Shown here: piece after piece, positions 60,693 to 64,000 of the stretch
How positions within the stretch are numbered: position 1 is the stretch's first letter
Layout of the letters: each line of letters starts with the position of its first letter
From: Dictyobacter alpinus
GTDB taxonomy: Bacteria > Chloroflexota > Ktedonobacteria > Ktedonobacterales > Ktedonobacteraceae
Assembly (NCBI RefSeq): GCF_003967575.1
Contig: NZ_BIFT01000001.1
Coordinates: 558,001 to 622,000, forward strand
Length of the DNA: 64,000 nucleotides
Direction of reading: 5' to 3'
Program-made: the position numbers and the translations under genes
The notes under the pieces: model-generated
The model's input: only the letters and a program-made list of their open reading frames with translations
What the model was told of the DNA's origin: nothing
Databases searched by the model: none

Positions 60693-61565
60693 ATGGCAAA
60701 AGAAGCGGCTGTCCCACTTACCAGGCAGGCTTCCGCTAACGGGAATAAGCCTGCACTGCCCTCAGTGGGCAATATAGCTGTCAAATGTCCTAAATGTAAA
60801 GAGATTCTGTATAGCCGCGATTGGGAAAAGAATCTCAAGGTGTGCTCACGTTGTAATCATCACTTCAGACTTACAGCTCAAGAGCGCATCGAATTGTTGG
60901 CTGATCCTGGTAGTTTTAATGAACTGGATGCTGATATTATTTCAGTGGATCCGCTTCAGTTTACTACCTTTCCGCCCGCATATTCCGATCAACGCAATTA
61001 TGCAGAGAAACTGGCCGCTGAACGCACAAAAGCCGGGATGAATGAGGCGGTCATCATTGGTCACGCCACCATTGAAAGCAAACCACTATCCCTGGCTGTA
61101 ATGGACTTCCATTTTATGGGTGGAAGCATGGGCTCAGCCGTTGGTGAGAAGATTACCCGGGCGATTGAACTGGGTATCGAACGCCATATTCCTGTCATGA
61201 TCGCGTCGACTTCGGGCGGCGCACGTATGCAGGAGGGGCTTTTCTCATTGATGCAAATGGCGAAAACTTCAGCAGCCCTGGCAAAATTAGGTGAGGCAAA
61301 ACTTCCCTACATCAGCTTGCTCACTGATCCCACTACCGGTGGTGTGTCCGCGAGCTTTGCTATGCTTGGTGACATTACACTGGCTGAACCTGGAGCGCTT
61401 GTCTGCTTTACTGGTCCCCGAGTAATCGAACAGTTTATGCATATCAAGCTACCCGAAGGCACGGTCAACTCGGAGTTTGCCTTGCAACATGGTATGATTG
61501 ATGCCGTCGTACACCGACGGGATTTAAGATCAACATTGGGACGTATTTTACGTCTGTATGCATAA
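60693..61565 (+). CDS. accD: Acetyl-CoA carboxylase carboxyltransferase subunit beta
   Basis: A 290-residue AccD, carboxyltransferase beta half making malonyl-CoA for fatty acids. Four-cysteine zinc finger (Cys32, 35, 51, 54: CPKCKE...CSRCNHHF), then the crotonase-like core (GGSMGSAVGEKI, TSGGARMQEGLFSLMQM, LTDPTTGGVSASFAMLGD). The ATG is 14 bases after the ftsY stop, with GGAGG in between. Same order as in many Gram-positives. Confidence 0.96.
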   Translation: MAKEAAVPLTRQASANGNKPALPSVGNIAVKCPKCKEILYSRDWEKNLKVCSRCNHHFRLTAQERIELLADPGSFNELDADIISVDPLQFTTFPPAYSDQRNYAEKLAAERTKAGMNEAVIIGHATIESKPLSLAVMDFHFMGGSMGSAVGEKITRAIELGIERHIPVMIASTSGGARMQEGLFSLMQMAKTSAALAKLGEAKLPYISLLTDPTTGGVSASFAMLGDITLAEPGALVCFTGPRVIEQFMHIKLPEGTVNSEFALQHGMIDAVVHRRDLRSTLGRILRLYA

Positions 61566-61639
61566 ACTCCGTTTGAGTGTAGCACTTTTTGTTACCATTA
61601 AGCACAGCAAAACAGCACCATAGTAGAAAAGGGAATGTG

Positions 61640-62626
61640 ATGGCTTACGATCTGGAATTTGAAAAACCGCTGGCTGAGCTAGAAAAAAAGATCTCTACAC
61701 TGCAACGCAAGGGTGATCGTCTGAAAGCGGAGGAACTGGTACAGTTACAAGACGCTGAGCGCGATCTTCGCCACAAGACCGAGGAGATTTATAAAAATCT
61801 CACGACCTGGCAAACTGTACAAGTGGCACGCCACAAGGACCGACCTTACGCTGCGGACTATATTCGGCTCATGTGTGATGATTTTTTTGAGCTGCATGGC
61901 GACCGCTCTTTTGGAGATGACCATGCAATTATGGCCGGCCCCGCCACTATTGATGGCCAAACAGTTATGCTTGTCTGCCACCAAAAAGGCCGCGATATGA
62001 AGGAGAAGCAATTCCGTAATCTCGGTATGCCGCATCCTGAAGGATATCGCAAAGCTCATCGTTTAATGCAGCAGGCTGAAAAATTTAATATGCCGATTGT
62101 TTCCTTAATCGATGCTTCTGGCGCATCGCCAGGTCTGGTAGATGAGGAACGTGGACAGGCAGAGGCAATCGCGGCAACACTTTATTTGATGCCCCGACTT
62201 AAGGTTCCTATTATTGCCACGGTCATTGGTGAAGGTGGTAGCGGTGGCGCACTGGCCATCGGTGTCGCGGACCGGGTGTTGATGTTTGAACATAGTATTT
62301 ATATGGTGGCGGCCCCCGAGGCGGCGGCTTCGATCATGTGGCGGGACTCAGCTCACGCGTCGCATGCTGCGACGGGCATGCGTATCAGCGCCCGTGAATT
62401 GCTTCCGCTTGGCCTGATTGATGAGATTTTGCCTGAACCAATCGGTGGCGCTCATCGCAATTACCATCAGATGGCAATCACCTTAAAAGAGACACTGAAA
62501 CGTCAACTTGCTGATGTGGGACAATTATCAGTCGAGGAGTTACTGGAACGCCGTTATCAGAAGTTCCGTAATATGGGCAAGTATGGCACACTGACCGAAC
62601 AAAATATGGCCATAGCTCAGGCTTAA
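61640..62626 (+). CDS. accA: Acetyl-CoA carboxylase carboxyltransferase subunit alpha
   Basis: A 328-residue AccA. N-terminal coiled helix (LEFEKPLAELEKKISTLQ), then RPYAADYIRLMCDDFFELHGDR, GQTVMLVCHQKGRD, GASPGLVDEERGQAEAIA and GEGGSGGALAIGVADRVLMFE. ATG 61640 is chosen for the family start MAYDLEFEKP; AAGGGAAT lies upstream. It pairs with AccD; the biotin carboxylase and carrier subunits are not here, though the mccA gene at 26.4 kb has both domains. Confidence 0.96.
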   Translation: MAYDLEFEKPLAELEKKISTLQRKGDRLKAEELVQLQDAERDLRHKTEEIYKNLTTWQTVQVARHKDRPYAADYIRLMCDDFFELHGDRSFGDDHAIMAGPATIDGQTVMLVCHQKGRDMKEKQFRNLGMPHPEGYRKAHRLMQQAEKFNMPIVSLIDASGASPGLVDEERGQAEAIAATLYLMPRLKVPIIATVIGEGGSGGALAIGVADRVLMFEHSIYMVAAPEAAASIMWRDSAHASHAATGMRISARELLPLGLIDEILPEPIGGAHRNYHQMAITLKETLKRQLADVGQLSVEELLERRYQKFRNMGKYGTLTEQNMAIAQA

Positions 62627-62640
62627 CAGACAAACACAAA

Positions 62641-62681
62641 GCGGGAAGCACGCACACACCATTGGTAGCCGTGCTTCCCGC
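62641..62681. terminator. Bidirectional hairpin, accA / dnaK
   Basis: GCGGGAAGCACG (62641-62652) pairs with CGTGCTTCCCGC (62670-62681) between the convergent accA and dnaK stops. Confidence 0.8.
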
Positions 62682-62701
62682 TTCGCGGTACATTTCGTTA
62701 G

Positions 62702-64000
62702 TTAGACCTCGCGATATTCTCCTTCGATCGTCCCTGAATCTTCACTGGCCCTTACAGATCCCGTACCGTTTCCAGCAGCAGTACCAGCCGTGGCTCCATT
62801 CTGGCTATCGTAGATCTCTTGTCCAACCTTTTGCAAGGTCTGCTCAAGATCTTCAGTCGTGGCCTTCATACGCGCTGTATCATTGGCTTGAATGGCATCA
62901 CGCACCGCTTGAATCTTGCTTTCCAGCGTTGAACGCAGGCCAGTCGAAATTTTGCCTTCAGTATCCTTCAGCGTCCGTTCAGCCTGATAAGCGGCACTAT
63001 CCGCGCGGTTACGCAGTTCAATCTCTTCTTTGCGCTGTCGATCTTCTTGCGCATGTGCCTCTGCTTCACGTACCATGCGCTCCACATCGGTATTAGAGAG
63101 TCCACCCGAAGCGGTAATCGTGATACGCTGTTCGCGACCAGTAGCTTTATCACGCGCGGTAACATTCAGGATACCATTAGCATCGATATCAAAAATGACC
63201 TCAACCTGAGGAATGCCACGTGCCGCAGGCGCAATACCTTCAAGCTTGAAATGGCCCAGACTCTTGTTATCACGCGCCAGTTCGCGCTCACCCTGTAAGA
63301 CGTGAATCTCAACTGCCGGCTGATTATCTTCCGCAGTACTAAAGACCTCACTCTTACGTACAGGTATGGTCGTGTTACGCTCAATCAAACGTGTCATCAC
63401 ACCACCAAGAGTCTCAACACCCAATGATAGTGGGGTCACATCCAGCAACAATACATCTTTGACATCACCCTGTAACACACCAGCCTGAATGGCGGCACCA
63501 ATGGCTACGACCTCATCAGGATTAACGCCCTTATGTGGCTCCTTCCCAAAGAGTTTGCGCACCATCTCTATGACGGCAGGCATACGCGTCTGACCACCGA
63601 CCAGCACTACTTCATCAATATCACCGGGGCGCAACTCAGCATCTTCAAGCGCTTTCAAGACGGGACCTCTGGTGCGCTCGATCAGTGTACCCACCAGTTG
63701 CTCCAATTTAGCCCTGGTCAGATTCATCACCAGATGCTTTGGACCAGTCGCGTCTGCAGTGATGAAAGGAAGATTGATCTCGGTCTGCATGGCAGAGGAG
63801 AGTTCGATCTTGGCTTTTTCTGCAGCCTCTTTTAAACGCTGAATCGCAGTACGATCATTACGCAGATCAATACCTTGCTCACGACGGAACTCATCAGCAA
63901 TCCAATTGATAATGATCTGATCGAAATCATCACCGCCAAGATGGGTATCACCGTTGGTTGATTTTACTTCAAACACGCCTTCGCCCAACTGCAGGATTGA
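62702..64000 (-). CDS. dnaK: Chaperone DnaK, C-terminal part (5' end beyond window)
   Basis: The last ~432 residues of Hsp70. It enters from the right edge within the ATPase domain (TNGDTHLGGDDFDQ, VLVGGQTRMPAVIEMVRKLFG) and continues through the linker (DVKDVLLLDVTPLSLGVETLGG) to the substrate-binding domain and lid, ending in a Gly/Ala-rich tail. It is truncated only by the window edge; the frame stays open to base 64000. The visible grpE or dnaJ neighbours, if any, are outside. Confidence 0.96.
   Translation of the reverse strand, partial: SILQLGEGVFEVKSTNGDTHLGGDDFDQIIINWIADEFRREQGIDLRNDRTAIQRLKEAAEKAKIELSSAMQTEINLPFITADATGPKHLVMNLTRAKLEQLVGTLIERTRGPVLKALEDAELRPGDIDEVVLVGGQTRMPAVIEMVRKLFGKEPHKGVNPDEVVAIGAAIQAGVLQGDVKDVLLLDVTPLSLGVETLGGVMTRLIERNTTIPVRKSEVFSTAEDNQPAVEIHVLQGERELARDNKSLGHFKLEGIAPAARGIPQVEVIFDIDANGILNVTARDKATGREQRITITASGGLSNTDVERMVREAEAHAQEDRQRKEEIELRNRADSAAYQAERTLKDTEGKISTGLRSTLESKIQAVRDAIQANDTARMKATTEDLEQTLQKVGQEIYDSQNGATAGTAAGNGTGSVRASEDSGTIEGEYREV

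Noticed and set aside
1..64000. tRNA genes, CRISPR arrays, insertion sequences, phage genes
   Set aside because: No T-loop GTTCGA/GTTCAA with matching acceptor stem, no regularly spaced repeats, and no transposase or integrase-like frames were seen.

Overview
This is a 64-kb stretch of bacterial chromosome, almost entirely core housekeeping genes, with about 53 protein genes, one SRP RNA and no tRNA, rRNA, CRISPR array, prophage or insertion sequence that I can see. The gene set points to a Gram-positive-like aerobic heterotroph: class II (B12-dependent) ribonucleotide reductase, RNase HIII, RF2 with a recoded UGA, a cytochrome P450, branched-chain amino-acid catabolism, a DUF4032 kinase-like protein and a standalone DEDDh exonuclease/UvrC fusion. 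My best guess is Chloroflexota, probably class Ktedonobacteria. This is inference from protein style and gene mix, not from a database search. Promoters read cleanly as sigma-70 type (TTGACA-17-TATAAT-like).

Layout. 1-5.2 kb: a small membrane protein, two long perfect palindromes, a GNAT acetyltransferase, a P450, an SDR oxidoreductase and a DUF4032 protein. 5.2-12.4 kb (minus strand): recA with a LexA-like operator on its promoter, then recR-ybaB-dnaX, the SRP RNA, mtnP and tyrS. 12.8-17.8 kb: hsp20, a DUF255 thioredoxin-like protein, infC starting at AUU, and an S41 protease. 17.8-22.5 kb (minus): glmU - CNNM/CorC protein - HMG-CoA lyase - AAC(3)-like acetyltransferase. 22.8-29.4 kb (plus): a leucine/valine catabolic operon (mccB, corA-like, enoyl-CoA hydratase, mccA, 3-hydroxyisobutyrate-type dehydrogenase). 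29.5-33.5 kb (minus): site-2 protease, atypical Nramp, CinA. 33.8-37.3 kb: nrdJ, interrupted by a 363-residue LAGLIDADG intein placed exactly before the catalytic radical cysteine, behind two NrdR boxes. 37.4-45.3 kb: ThuA-like, DsbA-like, aminotransferase, cysteine desulfurase, LarE, MobA/MocA-like, TPR and PAP2 proteins. 45.4-54.9 kb: AI-2E family transporter, tmk, dcd, exonuclease-UvrC fusion, two alpha/beta hydrolases, RNase HIII and a zinc-ribbon protein. 55-64 kb: an unknown membrane-anchored protein, prfB (+1 frameshift), a primary-type sigma factor, a zinc-ribbon gene with a long structured leader, ftsY-accD-accA, and the C-terminal part of dnaK running off the end.

The genes form several functional groups: DNA repair and replication (recA, recR, dnaX, exo-uvrC, rnhC, nrdJ, dcd, tmk); protein targeting (SRP RNA, ftsY); acyl-CoA metabolism (accAD, mccAB, enoyl-CoA hydratase, HMG-CoA lyase); and sulfur transfer (cysteine desulfurase, LarE). 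The most notable items are the nrdJ intein at the active-site cysteine, two unusual translational starts or recoding sites (infC AUU, prfB CUU-UGA-C), several operator pairs (LexA-like, NrdR, TTCAC-N3-GTGAA), a tandem duplication of the tmk 3' end, an S41 protease lacking its catalytic lysine, and unusually long perfect intergenic palindromes.
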